A stretch of 64,000 nt of DNA from DATJGR01 sp963787045 (GTDB lineage: Bacteria > Pseudomonadota > Gammaproteobacteria > Pseudomonadales > Azotimanducaceae), in assembly GCA_963787045.1 (NCBI GenBank), contig CAWBBR010000025.1:62001-126000 (forward strand). Reading direction: 5' to 3'. The notes under the pieces were generated by a model. That model was not told the origin of the DNA and searched no databases. It was given only the letters and a program-made list of their open reading frames with translations. The translations under genes were made by a program, and so were the position numbers. Of the stretch, positions 28,049-36,838 are shown piece by piece. Within the stretch, counting starts at the first letter, position 1. Every line of letters starts with the position of its first letter.

Positions 28049-28672
28049 TCACTCGCGCAGCGGCCAGCCGCCCATATCCTGCCAACGGTTGACGATCGCG
28101 CAGAACAGCGCGGCCGTCACGTCTGCGTCGTAACGCGCCGAATGCGCTTCATTGCTGTCGTAGGCGATGCCGGCGCGGCCGCAGGCTTGGCTGAGCACCG
28201 TCTGCCCGTACGCAACGGCGGCGAGCGACGCCGTGTCGATGAATGAAAACGGGTGGAACGGATTGCGTTTGATGTCGTTGCGGTTGGCGCCCGACATGAT
28301 GAACTGATGGTCGAAGGCCGCGTTGTGGGCAACCACGATTGCGCGGCTGCAGCCGCCGTGCTTCACCGCCCGCCGAACCTCCCGAAAGAACTCCTGGAAC
28401 ACTTCCGGTTCGGCACGCGCCTTGCGAGCCGGGTTGTACGGATCGATGCCGATGAAGCGCAGCGAGGCCGGATCCATGTTGGTGCCGGGTAACGGAGCCA
28501 CCTGGTAGTGCAACAGCTGATTGCGCGTCAGGCGCTCGCCGTCGTAGTGCAGCAGAACCGCGGCGAGTTCCAGAATGGCGTCGCCGCTCGGGTTGAAGCC
28601 ACCGGTTTCCAAATCGACGACGACTGGCAGAAAACCGCGAAAGCGGTCTGCAATCTGGCTTCTTTCGGACAC
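28049..28672 (-). CDS. rnt: Ribonuclease T
   Basis: A DEDDh 3'-5' exonuclease that trims tRNA and other stable RNA 3' ends. The catalytic VVDLETGGFNP, HNAAFDHQFI and HSARYDADVT blocks supply the acidic residues and histidine. The frame is open further upstream (to 28765), but GTG 28672 gives a family-length protein of about 207 residues (VSERSQIADRFRGF). It lies divergent from motY, in the same rnt-motY neighbourhood as in Pseudomonas. Confidence 0.93.
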   Translation of the reverse strand: MSERSQIADRFRGFLPVVVDLETGGFNPSGDAILELAAVLLHYDGERLTRNQLLHYQVAPLPGTNMDPASLRFIGIDPYNPARKARAEPEVFQEFFREVRRAVKHGGCSRAIVVAHNAAFDHQFIMSGANRNDIKRNPFHPFSFIDTASLAAVAYGQTVLSQACGRAGIAYDSNEAHSARYDADVTAALFCAIVNRWQDMGGWPLRE

Positions 28673-28785
28673 TGCTCTCTCCACATGAGCGGGTACCTTA
28701 CCACGCCGGTTGCGAGCGCCGGCCGCACGCCGGGTAAAGAATCGGCGGCGGGTGCCGATAGCCAACTAAAGGCACAGGAATTCCC

Positions 28786-29647
28786 GTGGCGCGAAGCATT
28801 GCCTCGATCGCTCTCGTTCTGGTGTGGTGCGCAGCGGCCGCCGAAGCGCCGCTCGAATTCGGCGCCGCGCCGGCGGATGCCGCCTGGCAGTTCGAGGGCA
28901 GTCGCACCGCGTGCCGGCTGTCTCACGAAATCCCGAACTTCGGCGAGGCGCATTTCGTGCAGCAGGCGGGCGGCAGCCTGCAATTCGAAATGTCGGCGTG
29001 GCGTGTCGATCTCGGCGGCGCGCTGGACGTGACGAGCTTTGCGCCGCCGTGGCTCGCTGCGCACCCACCGGAGCAATCGCTCGGTCGCGCGGAGGTTTCG
29101 CGGCCGCACGCAGATCGTCGCGGACGCACCGCTCGCCGAGTCGATGCTGCGCGCCTTGTATCGCGGCGAGCAGCCTCGCTTCGCATCGCAAGACGTCAGC
29201 ATCTCGCTCTCGGCCGTGAGCTTCAGGCCGCTATACGACTCGTACGCACGCTGCGTTGCGCAACTCGTGCCGGCGTCGTTCAAGCAACTCGAGCGCAGTA
29301 CGATTGCATTCGCACCGGGTCGCGCGACGCTGAACGATGCGGCTAAGGCGCGTCTCGATCTGATTGCCGAGTACGTGAAAGCCGATCGAACGGTCGCGCA
29401 CATATACGTCGAGGGTTACACCGACAGTTCGGGTCGCGAGCGAAAGAACCGCATCCTGTCCGAGCAGCGCGCGAAAGCGGTAACGGGTTATCTCATCGGC
29501 GCCGGTTGCGGTTCGGAATCCATCGAATATCGCTTCCACGGTTCGCGGTTTCCGATCGCTTCGAACGAAACAGAGGCGGGGCGCGTACAGAACAGACGCA
29601 CTACGGTGCGGTTGGAACGAGGCCCGGGCAAGCTCGCGAAACGCTGA
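28786..29647 (+). CDS. motY: Flagellar motor protein MotY, frameshifted
   Basis: A T-ring protein that anchors the stator of sodium- or proton-driven polar flagella. GTG 28786 follows AGGAA. Residues 1-19 form a signal peptide; the N-terminal MotY domain contains CRLSHEIPNFGEAHFVQQAG. The C-terminal OmpA-like peptidoglycan-binding domain shows YVEGYTDSSGRERKNRILS and AVTGYL. The frame changes near 29095 (upstream EQSLGRAEV, downstream RGRTQIVADAPLAESML). About 286 residues. Position between rnt and argG supports MotY over a general OmpA protein, and implies a flagellated organism. Confidence 0.88.
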
Positions 29648-29651
29648 GCGA

Positions 29652-31010
29652 TCAGCGTTTCTTGTCGTTCTCGTCGCGTTCGCCGCTCGGCAGCAGCGGC
29701 AGTGCGCCGTCCGAGCCGGTGCCCAGCAGGCCGACCTTCGAGTAGATCGATAGCTTCTCTCGCGTGTCGCTGATGTCCATGTTGCGCATGGTCAGTTGCC
29801 CGATACGGTCTTGCGGGGTGAACACCCCCGCGCCTTTTTCCATCGTCAGACGCTCCGGGTGATAGGTCAGATTCGGGCTGACGGTATCCAGCAGCGAATA
29901 GTCGTTGCCGCGACGCAGTTGCAACGTCACCTCGCCGGTGATCGCGCGCGCCACCCAGCGTTGCGCCGTCTCTCTCAGCATCATGCACTGCGGATCGAAC
30001 CAGCGACCCTGATACAGCAATCTGCCCGCCCGGCGACCGTTGGCGCGGTACTGCTCGATGGTGTCTTCGTTGTGGATGCCGGTAACGAGGCGCTCGTACG
30101 CGATGTGCAGCAACGCCATTCCAGGCGCCTCGTAGATGCCGCGGCTCTTCGCTTCGATGATCCGGTTCTCGATCTGATCGCACATCCCGAGGCCGTGCCG
30201 CCCACCGATCTCGTTGGCGCGCGTGAACAGATCGAGCGCGCTCGCGAAGGTCTCGCCGTTCAGCGCCACCGGCTGTCCCTCGTCGAAGCGCACCGTCACG
30301 ACTTCCGGCTTCACGGCCACGTCGTCGCGCCAGAACGCCACACCCATGATCGGCTGCACGATGTCGATGCCTTTGTTGAGATACTCGAGATCCTTCGCTT
30401 CGTGCGTTGCGCCGAGGATGTTGGAGTCGGTCGAGTACGCTTTCTCCACGCTCATCTTGTACTCGAAGCCATGCGCGGCCATGTACTGCGACATCTCGGT
30501 GCGTCCGCCGAGTTCGTCGATGAACTGCTGGTCGAGCCACGGCTTGTAGATTTGAAGCTGAGGATTCGCGAGCAGCCCGTAGCGGTAGAAGCGCTCGATG
30601 TCGTTGCCTTTGTACGTGCTGCCGTCGCCCCAGATGTTCACCTGGTCTTCGCGCATCGCGACCACCAGCATCGTTCCGGTAACGGCACGACCGAGGGGCG
30701 TGGTATTGAAGTACGTCGCGCCGCCGGTGGAGATGTGAAACGCGCCACACTGGATGGCCGCGATGCCTTCGGCCACGAGCTGCGGACGGCACTCGATCAA
30801 TCGCGCGGTTTCGGCGCCGTAAGCCAGCGCCTTCCGAGGAATCTCGTCGTAGTCGGCTTCGTCCGGCTGCCCGAGGTTGGCCGTATACGTGCACGGGATC
30901 GCGCCTTTCGAGCGCATCCAATGCACCGCGGCGCTCGTGTCGAGCCCTCCGGAAAACGCGATACCGACGCGTTTCCCGACCGGAAGTCGCTGCAGGATGT
31001 TGGCGGCCAT
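29652..31010 (-). CDS. argG: Argininosuccinate synthase
   Basis: A 452-residue type-2 (E. coli-like) ArgG that condenses citrulline with aspartate using ATP. The PP-loop SGGLDTS is at residues 20-26; other blocks are GATYFNTTPLGRAVTGT, the DGSTYKGNDIERFYRYGLL segment and MGVAFWRDDVAVKPE. No frame error. argD and argF lie 5-7 kb away but are not in the same operon. It is convergent with motY. Confidence 0.96.
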   Translation of the reverse strand: MAANILQRLPVGKRVGIAFSGGLDTSAAVHWMRSKGAIPCTYTANLGQPDEADYDEIPRKALAYGAETARLIECRPQLVAEGIAAIQCGAFHISTGGATYFNTTPLGRAVTGTMLVVAMREDQVNIWGDGSTYKGNDIERFYRYGLLANPQLQIYKPWLDQQFIDELGGRTEMSQYMAAHGFEYKMSVEKAYSTDSNILGATHEAKDLEYLNKGIDIVQPIMGVAFWRDDVAVKPEVVTVRFDEGQPVALNGETFASALDLFTRANEIGGRHGLGMCDQIENRIIEAKSRGIYEAPGMALLHIAYERLVTGIHNEDTIEQYRANGRRAGRLLYQGRWFDPQCMMLRETAQRWVARAITGEVTLQLRRGNDYSLLDTVSPNLTYHPERLTMEKGAGVFTPQDRIGQLTMRNMDISDTREKLSIYSKVGLLGTGSDGALPLLPSGERDENDKKR

Positions 31011-31191
31011 GAGGAGCTCCGGAAAAGAGGCGCATATTAGTGGGAATGCCGCGCGTCGTCAGCGCCGCGGACGCCGTGTGACCGGTCGAACGGATTCGGA
31101 GTCGGCGGTCCGGAACGGCCGACCGACGGCTTTTGCGATGCGAACCTAATCACGCTCGAACGTAACGGTCGCGCCTATTATCAGAAGGACG

Positions 31192-31211
31192 CGGCTGGAT
31201 TGATCCAGCCG
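31192..31211. repeat. Perfect inverted repeat upstream of the zinc-ribbon gene
   Basis: CGGCTGGAT-TG-ATCCAGCCG, 9-base arms, in the 272-bp gap between argG and the next plus-strand gene, about 72 bases before that gene. No T run on either side, so an operator is more likely than a terminator. Nothing else was identified in this gap. Confidence 0.4.
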
Positions 31212-31282
31212 AAAGTCGCTTGGGCTCTCCCCGGTACCGCGCGTTCGCGCCGACCGGCAGGCCTCGTAGTTCGGAGTGATCG

Positions 31283-32015
31283 ATGAACCGCTTCCAGGTG
31301 TTGTTCAGTGGTGACGTGGCGGAAGGCGCCACGGAATCCGCCGTTCGACAAAATCTCGTACGCCGTCTCGGGCTCGACGAACGCAAAGTGTCGCAGCTCT
31401 TCAGCGGCCGCACCGTCGTCATTCGCAGCGACCTCACGCGCGAAGCCGCGGACGAACTACAAGCCGAACTCGCCGGCCTCGGCGCAATCGCGCGAATCAA
31501 GGACCTCTCGCCCGACGAGAAAGCCAAGTTCAAGATCGACAAACACATCGATCAGACGTTGAAGGACATTACCGCCGCGCATCACGAATGCCCGCGTTGC
31601 GGTCACCTGCAACTCGAGTCGGAATACTGCGGCCGTTGCGGAGTGGACATCGCATCGGCGGCGAAGCAGAAGCGCAAGGAAGATCTCCTGATCGAAAGGA
31701 AGATCAAAGGTCTGAAGGTCGGTCAGAAAGCCCGGCGCGGGCGACGCACCCGCGTCGATCGTGCCCGACGAAACCGTCGACCGAATCGAGCCGATCAAAC
31801 GCCGCACGGCGCGGCCGATGCCGTCGCAACAGGTTCGCACGCCTGCGACCGCACCGCGCGGCGCGTCGATGCGACCACAGCCGCGAAGCGAACCAGTATC
31901 GCGGCGAACCGGCGCGGAGGGATCCAGTAAGGCGACGAACTCCGCGCGACGCGAGGTGCCGGTGAGCCCGGCCGGCCAATCCATCCAATCCGTTCGGTGG
32001 CGGGTTCTGGCGTAA
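31283..32015 (+). CDS. Zinc-ribbon protein of unknown function, frameshifted
   Basis: Unrecognised. The N-terminal 75 residues (NRFQVLFSGDVAEGATESAV, ending AGLGAIARIKDL) form an alpha/beta domain found N-terminally in various gammaproteobacterial membrane or zinc-ribbon proteins. A ribbon with two C-x-x-C pairs follows (CPRCGHLQ, YCGRCGVD), around residues 102-120. The frame changes near 31727 at CAGAAAGCCC, where one extra A in the run accounts for the shift; the C terminus then reads KPGAGDAPASIVPDETVDRI and a basic, proline-rich tail ending VRWRVLA. About 243 residues. Metal binding is inferred from the cysteines only. Confidence 0.6.
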
Positions 32016-32088
32016 CGTTTTGAAGCTGGGTCGCAAAGACGAACGCAGCCAGTAGAATGCCGGCCACCGCCGTTCGGGCCGCGCCGCT

Positions 32089-32941
32089 TTGCCATCGTTA
32101 GATTCTCTCCGCTCACTCCAGTCGAACGACGCACCGATCGGCGTATTCGATTCCGGCGTCGGCGGTCTCACCGTGTTGAAAGCGCTCGAGTCTGCATTGC
32201 CGTTCGAACGCTTCATCTACCTCGGCGATACCGCGCGGCTTCCCTACGGTACGAAGAGCGCCGGCACCGTCCAGAAATATGCGGTGCAGGCCGCGCGTGC
32301 CCTCGTCGACCGCGGCGTGAAAGCGCTGGTGATCGCGTGCAACACCGCCTCGGCCGTCGCGTTGGATGCGCTGCGCGATGCGTATGCACCGCTGCCGGTG
32401 TTCGGCGTGGTCGATCCGGGCGCCGAAGCGGCGTGTCGCGTCTCGCGGCGCGGGCGCATCGCGGTGATCGGCACCGAAGGCACCGTTCGCGGCGGCGCGT
32501 ATCAGCGCGCGATCCTGTCGCGGCGCGCCGACGCCCGCGTTCTGGCGCGACCGTGTCCGCTGCTCGTGACGCTGGCGGAAGAAGGTTGGGTGACCGGGGA
32601 TGTGCCGGAGCGCGTGGTCGAAGCGTATCTCGGCGAGTGGTTGCGCGAAGAGTCGCATCCGGATTGTCTGCTGCTCGGCTGCACGCACTTCCCGATTCTC
32701 GCGCCGGTGATACAACGCGTCGGCGGTCCCGCGCTGACGCTGGTCGATTCCGCGGCAACGACCGCGGCCGCGGTCGTCTCTGACACTCGTTGCCTCGGGA
32801 CTCGCGCGACTGACCGGAACCGACGAAGGCGCGCGCAGACATCTGCTGGCAACCGACGGTCGCGAACGATTCGCGCGGGTCGGTCGGCACTTCCTGGGTG
32901 AGGCGTTGACGGTCGACGACGTCGAGCTGGTCGACCTCTAA
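32089..32941 (+). CDS. murI: Glutamate racemase, frameshifted
   Basis: Makes D-glutamate for peptidoglycan. Conserved GVFDSGVGGLTVLKAL, DTARLPYGTKS, the first catalytic cysteine in VIACNTASAVALD and the second in LLLGCTHFPIL. The start is probably TTG 32089. Near 32777 the frame changes; the proper C terminus (LARLTGTDEGARRHLLATDG, ending VELVDL) continues to TAA 32939-32941. About 283 residues. It is convergent with nth and overlaps its end by four bases. Confidence 0.92.
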
Positions 32942-33579
32942 CGTTCGTACTCGGTCTTGTGCGGATATTCGCAGAGGTCTTCGATCGGGCACGCACCGCA
33001 ATGCGGCTTGCGCGCGGTGCACACATAACGTCCGTGCAGAATCAGCCAGTGATGGGCCGAGTCCTTGAATTCCGCGGGCACCAGTCTCACCAACCGGTCT
33101 TCGACTTCGCGAACCGTCTTGCCGCGCGCAATGCGGGTGCGGTTTGCGACGCGGAACACGTGCGTGTCGACCGCGATGGTGGGCTCGCCGAACGCGGTAT
33201 TGAGCACGACGTTCGCCGTCTTCCGGCCCACGCCTGGTAGCGCCTCCAGCGCCGCGCGATCGCGCGGCACTTCGCCGCCGTGTCGTTCGATCAGGATCTG
33301 GCACGTCTTGATCACGTTGCGCGCCTTGGTGTTGTAGAGGCCGATGTTGCGAATGTACGGGGTTAGACCTTCGACGCCGAGCGCGAGCACCTTTGCGGGC
33401 GTGTTGGCGACCGGATAGAGCTTCTTGGTCGCGAGATTGACGCTGACATCCGTTGCTTGTGCCGACAGGATCACGGCAAGCAACAGCTCGAACGGCGACG
33501 CGTAGTCGAGTTCGGTTTCGGGAGCGGGTGTTGCGTCGCGCAGCCGCTCGAAGATCAGATGTCGCTTCTCGGCGTTCAT
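32938..33579 (-). CDS. nth: Endonuclease III
   Basis: A 213-residue DNA glycosylase/AP lyase for oxidised pyrimidines. Catalytic lysine in LPGVGRKTANVVL, aspartate in AVDTHVFRVANR, and the C-terminal [4Fe-4S] motif C-x6-C-x2-C-x5-C (CTARKPHCGACPIEDLC). ATG 33579 overlaps the rsxE stop in ATGA. The rsx-nth coupling is the standard gammaproteobacterial order. Confidence 0.96.
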   Translation of the reverse strand: MNAEKRHLIFERLRDATPAPETELDYASPFELLLAVILSAQATDVSVNLATKKLYPVANTPAKVLALGVEGLTPYIRNIGLYNTKARNVIKTCQILIERHGGEVPRDRAALEALPGVGRKTANVVLNTAFGEPTIAVDTHVFRVANRTRIARGKTVREVEDRLVRLVPAEFKDSAHHWLILHGRYVCTARKPHCGACPIEDLCEYPHKTEYER

Positions 33580-34112
33580 GCGCGCGACGCCAGCGCGTTT
33601 TTCGCCGCGAGCAGCAGAGCGGCGGTCAGAAAAGCGCCCGGCGGAAGAGCGGCGAGCGGCAAGCCGTACGCAACGCCCTGCCGCGTCGCGCCGACCAGGA
33701 GCAATACCGCAACGAAGCCGACACCGGTGACGACGCTGTCGATCAGCACGCGGCCGGGCGACGCATGACGCGCCACGCGTTCCGCGTGCGCCAGGATGAT
33801 GCAGTTGGAGACGACTATCTGCAGAAACAGCGCCACTCGCTGAGAGGCGTCGAACGCGTAGACCTGCATCAGCATCATGACGGTTGTGGTGCACATGCCG
33901 ATCACCAGCATGAACGCGGGCAACGGCGCCGCAGCGGGGATGAAGCTGCGCAGGGCGGAAATGGCAACGTTGGACGTCACCAGCACGGCGAAGGTCGCGA
34001 CGCCGATCGCAAGCGCGTCAGCGACGTTGGTCGTCACCGCGAGCAACGGGCAGAGGCCAAGCAGCTGATGCCATACGGGGTTGTTGCGCCAGGCGGCTTT
34101 CGTCTCACTCAT
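33576..34112 (-). CDS. rsxE: Electron transport complex subunit RsxE
   Basis: A membrane subunit of the Rnf/Rsx complex, about 178 residues with six membrane segments; NNPVWHQLLGLCPLLAVTTN and LPAFMLVIGMCTTTVMMLMQ are typical. ATG 34112 (MSETKAAWR) overlaps the rsxG stop; an earlier ATG at 34121 has weaker support. The cluster is translationally coupled in the order A, B, D, G, E, nth. Confidence 0.94.
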   Translation of the reverse strand: MSETKAAWRNNPVWHQLLGLCPLLAVTTNVADALAIGVATFAVLVTSNVAISALRSFIPAAAPLPAFMLVIGMCTTTVMMLMQVYAFDASQRVALFLQIVVSNCIILAHAERVARHASPGRVLIDSVVTGVGFVAVLLLVGATRQGVAYGLPLAALPPGAFLTAALLLAAKNALASRA

Positions 34113-34654
34113 CGACGACATTCGAACAGTTCCGAGGTGGTGCGCCGGCTGCCTCGGCCAGCGCGTCGTGTACACCGTTGATCACTGCGCGCGAGGTTAC
34201 GCTGGCGCCGCTGATCGCGTCGATCGAACCGCCATCGGCAACGTCAGCCAGAGAACGCCCGTCGAACGAGCGGATCCACGGTGATTTGTCCGCGTCGATC
34301 GCGTCACCGATGCCGGCGGTCTCGCGATGGCTGATCGCGCGAACGCCGGTGAGTGCGCCCTTCGCATCGACGCCGATCAGCAGCTGTATCGGGCCTGCGT
34401 ATCCGCGCGCAGCTGCGCGTGAACACGCGGTACAACGGCGCGCCCGAAGTCGCGCAGATCGTCAGCGGCGGGCTGGTATTACCGCGCAGGTTGGCGAGCC
34501 GGGGGTCGCCGGTGATCTCGACCAGCGGACGCAACAGCTCGCGCTGCTCGTTCGCCTGGATGCGGGCTCGCGTCAGCGCATCGACGCCGCCGAGCGCCGC
34601 CGCAACGGCCGCCCCGAGCAAGCCGAGACGCCACGCCGTTGTCGCCGTGCTCAC
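34105..34654 (-). CDS. rsxG: Electron transport complex subunit RsxG, frameshifted
   Basis: An FMN-carrying, single-span subunit. GTG 34654 overlaps the rsxD stop. An N-terminal anchor (TTAWRLGLLGAAVAAALGG) is followed by the extracytoplasmic domain. Near 34405 the frame changes; the downstream frame contains GYAGPIQLLIGVDAKG, GVRAISHRETAGIGD and the flavin site DAISGASVTSRAVING. In well-studied homologues FMN is linked to the threonine of S/T-G-A-T; here the fourth residue is serine. About 182 residues. Confidence 0.9.
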
Positions 34655-35581
34655 GCGGCACCCGCGTGGCGCTGTGCGACCGCCCGGTCGATCAGCGGTG
34701 CCGCGGCGTTGCCGAGCAAAACCGCGAACGCGATGCCGTCCGGATACGCCGACGCAGTGCGGATCGCAAACAGCGTGGCCCCGATCAGAACGCCGTAGTA
34801 GACGCGCCCGCGTGCGGTCGTTGGGGAGGTTACGGGGTCGGTCGCGACGAAGAACGCCCCCAGCATCGTGCCGCCGCTGAAGCAATGAAACAGCGGCGAA
34901 CCGAGGCTGGATGAACTGCCGCCGTCGTAGTTGATCGCGGCGACCAGCGTGAGCGCGGCCAGGATCGACAGCGGGATGCGCCAATCGACGACGCGCGCGC
35001 GCGATCAACGCGACGCCGCCCGACAGATATGCGGCATTCAGCCATTCCCACTCGCTGCCGCCGAGCGCCCCGAAGCCGTGCGCGGACGTCCAGACGTCGG
35101 CTACCGTGAGCCCGCCGCGGTGCTTGAACGCGTCGAGTACGGTCGGCCCGGTAACGCCGTCGATGGCAACACCGGTGGTGTCCGGCCATGCGGCGAGCGC
35201 GGCGGGAAACGACAACAGCAGTGCGGCATACCCGACCATCGCCGGATTGAACGGGTTGGCACCCGCGCCTCCGAACGCGTGCTTGCCGATGCCGATCGCG
35301 ATCAAGACGCCGACGATGACGATGCCGACCGGCACCGCGGGCGGCAGCGCGAGTGCGAGCAGCGCCGCGGTGACGATGCCGCTGCCGTCGCGTATGACGT
35401 CGATCGGCGCAGAGCCGCGCAGTTTCGCGACGGACGCTTCCACCGCAACGGCTGTGACCGCGGCGATTGCGACGTTCGCGAGCACGCCGTCGCCGAACGT
35501 GGTCGCCTGAATCATGGCGCCGGGCGCGAGAGCAACGAGCACGAACGCGGTCGTCTGTTGTGGCGATGCCGGGCGGATCAC
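34651..35581 (-). CDS. rsxD: Electron transport complex subunit RsxD, frameshifted
   Basis: A polytopic, FMN-carrying subunit of about 309 residues. GTG 35581 (VIRPASPQQTTAFVLVALAP) overlaps the rsxB stop in GTGA. Conserved GKHAFGGAGANPFNPAMVGY, and near the C terminus GAFFVATDPVTSPTTARGR with the loop characteristic of RnfD/NqrB. The frame breaks near 35000 in the GCGCGCGCGC repeat and resumes as VVDWRIPLSILAALTLVAA. A dinucleotide-repeat miscall is the likely cause. Confidence 0.92.
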
Positions 35582-36247
35582 GCGTCGTCCCAGGAGCGAC
35601 GCGCCGCCAGCCGCGCCTGCCGTTGCTGACGGCGCTCCTCGGCCGCGAGCGCCCGAACGGCGGCGCGTTCTCGGTGTGCTTCGAAGCGTCGCCTCGCATC
35701 GGCGGCGCGCGCCGCGTCGGCATCCGTTCTCCGGTTCGCTTCGGGTGGCTGCGATGCATCGGCGACCATCGCGATGCAATCGACCGGGCACGCCGGAATG
35801 CACAGTTCGCAGCCCGTGCAGTGGCGCGCGATCACCGTGTGCATCAGTCCGGCGGCGCCGGAGATTGCATCGACCGGGCAGGCCGGCAGACACAGCGCAC
35901 ATCCGATGCAGCGCGACTCGTCGATCAGCGCGACGGCGCTCGGATCCATCGGCTGCAGGTCCAGGATCGAGCGCGACGATCGGCCGGTTCAACAGCGACG
36001 CGAGCGCGGCGATCGTTGTCGAGCCGCCTGGCGGGCAGCGATTGATCGCGGCCCCTGCGGCCACCGCTTCTGCATAGGGGCGACAGCCCGGATGGCCGCA
36101 GCGTTCACATTGCGTTTGCGGCAACAGCAGGTCGATGGCATCGACGAGTTTCGCACCGGCGGGCCGCACGCGCTGCGCCGCCAAACCGAGTACGCCCCCT
36201 AAGGCGACCGTCAGCAGGCCGAGCACCGCAATTCCGGCAAGCGCCAT
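35578..36247 (-). CDS. rsxB: Electron transport complex subunit RsxB, frameshifted
   Basis: An iron-sulfur protein anchored by an N-terminal membrane helix (MALAGIAVLGLLTVALGG). The 4Fe-4S CERCGHPGCRPYA module precedes two ferredoxin clusters (CIGCALCLPACP, CTGCELCIPACP). A basic, alanine-rich tail follows. The frame changes near 35968, between ALLNRPIVALD-like sequence and QPMDPSAVALIDE. About 222 residues. It abuts rsxA upstream, and rsxD overlaps its stop, leaving no room for rsxC. Confidence 0.94.
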
Positions 36248-36827
36248 CTAGCCCCCGATACCCTTGAACCCCATGAACGCGAGCGACATCAATCCCGCCG
36301 TCACCAACTGGATCGGTGCGCCGCGAAATGGCGCAGGGATACGCGCCTCGTCCAGCCGTTCGCGCAGCGCCGCGAACATGGTGATCACCAGCGTGAAACC
36401 GAACGCGGCGCCAAGCGCGTAGAGAATCGTCGCAAACAGGCTCAAGTGCCGACTGGAGGCGAGCAGCGCCACCCCGAGCACGGCGCAATTGGTCGTGATC
36501 AACGGCAGATAGATGCCGAGCACCTGATGCAGTACCGGGTCGATCGCGCGGATCGCGAACGTCACTGCCCTGCACGAGCGCCGCGATCACCACCATGAAC
36601 GCGACGAGGCGGAGATATTCGAGGTCGAGCGGCACCAGGACGAATTGTTCGATCAGGTGGTTCACCGTGGCCGACAGCGTCAGCACGAATGCGGTCGCAA
36701 GTGCGAGCGCCCAGGCGTTGTCCAAGCGGCCGTCCGCGCCGAACAGCGGGCACACGCCGAGAAACTGCGTCAGGACGAAATTGTTGGCGAGCACGGCACC
36801 GATCAGCAGCGGGAAGGCGTCTACCAT
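36248..36827 (-). CDS. rsxA: Electron transport complex subunit RsxA, frameshifted
   Basis: A six-span membrane subunit of about 192 residues. The opening LIGAVLANNFVLTQFLGVCP and GIYLPLITTNCAVLGVALL are diagnostic; each bears a cysteine that in homologues binds a membrane [2Fe-2S] cluster. The frame changes near 36571 where an extra G in GTGCAGGGCAGTG splits ALVQAVTFAIRAIDP. The stop is directly next to the rsxB start. It follows metG by 11 bases on the same strand, so metG and the rsx genes may share transcription. Confidence 0.94.
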
Positions 36828-36838
36828 TCCGGCGGTCG

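Noticed and set aside
35578..35585. A missed rsxC hidden by frameshifts between rsxB and rsxD
   Set aside because: The rsxB stop and rsxD start overlap directly, and the adjacent sequences on each side are the conserved ends of B and D.
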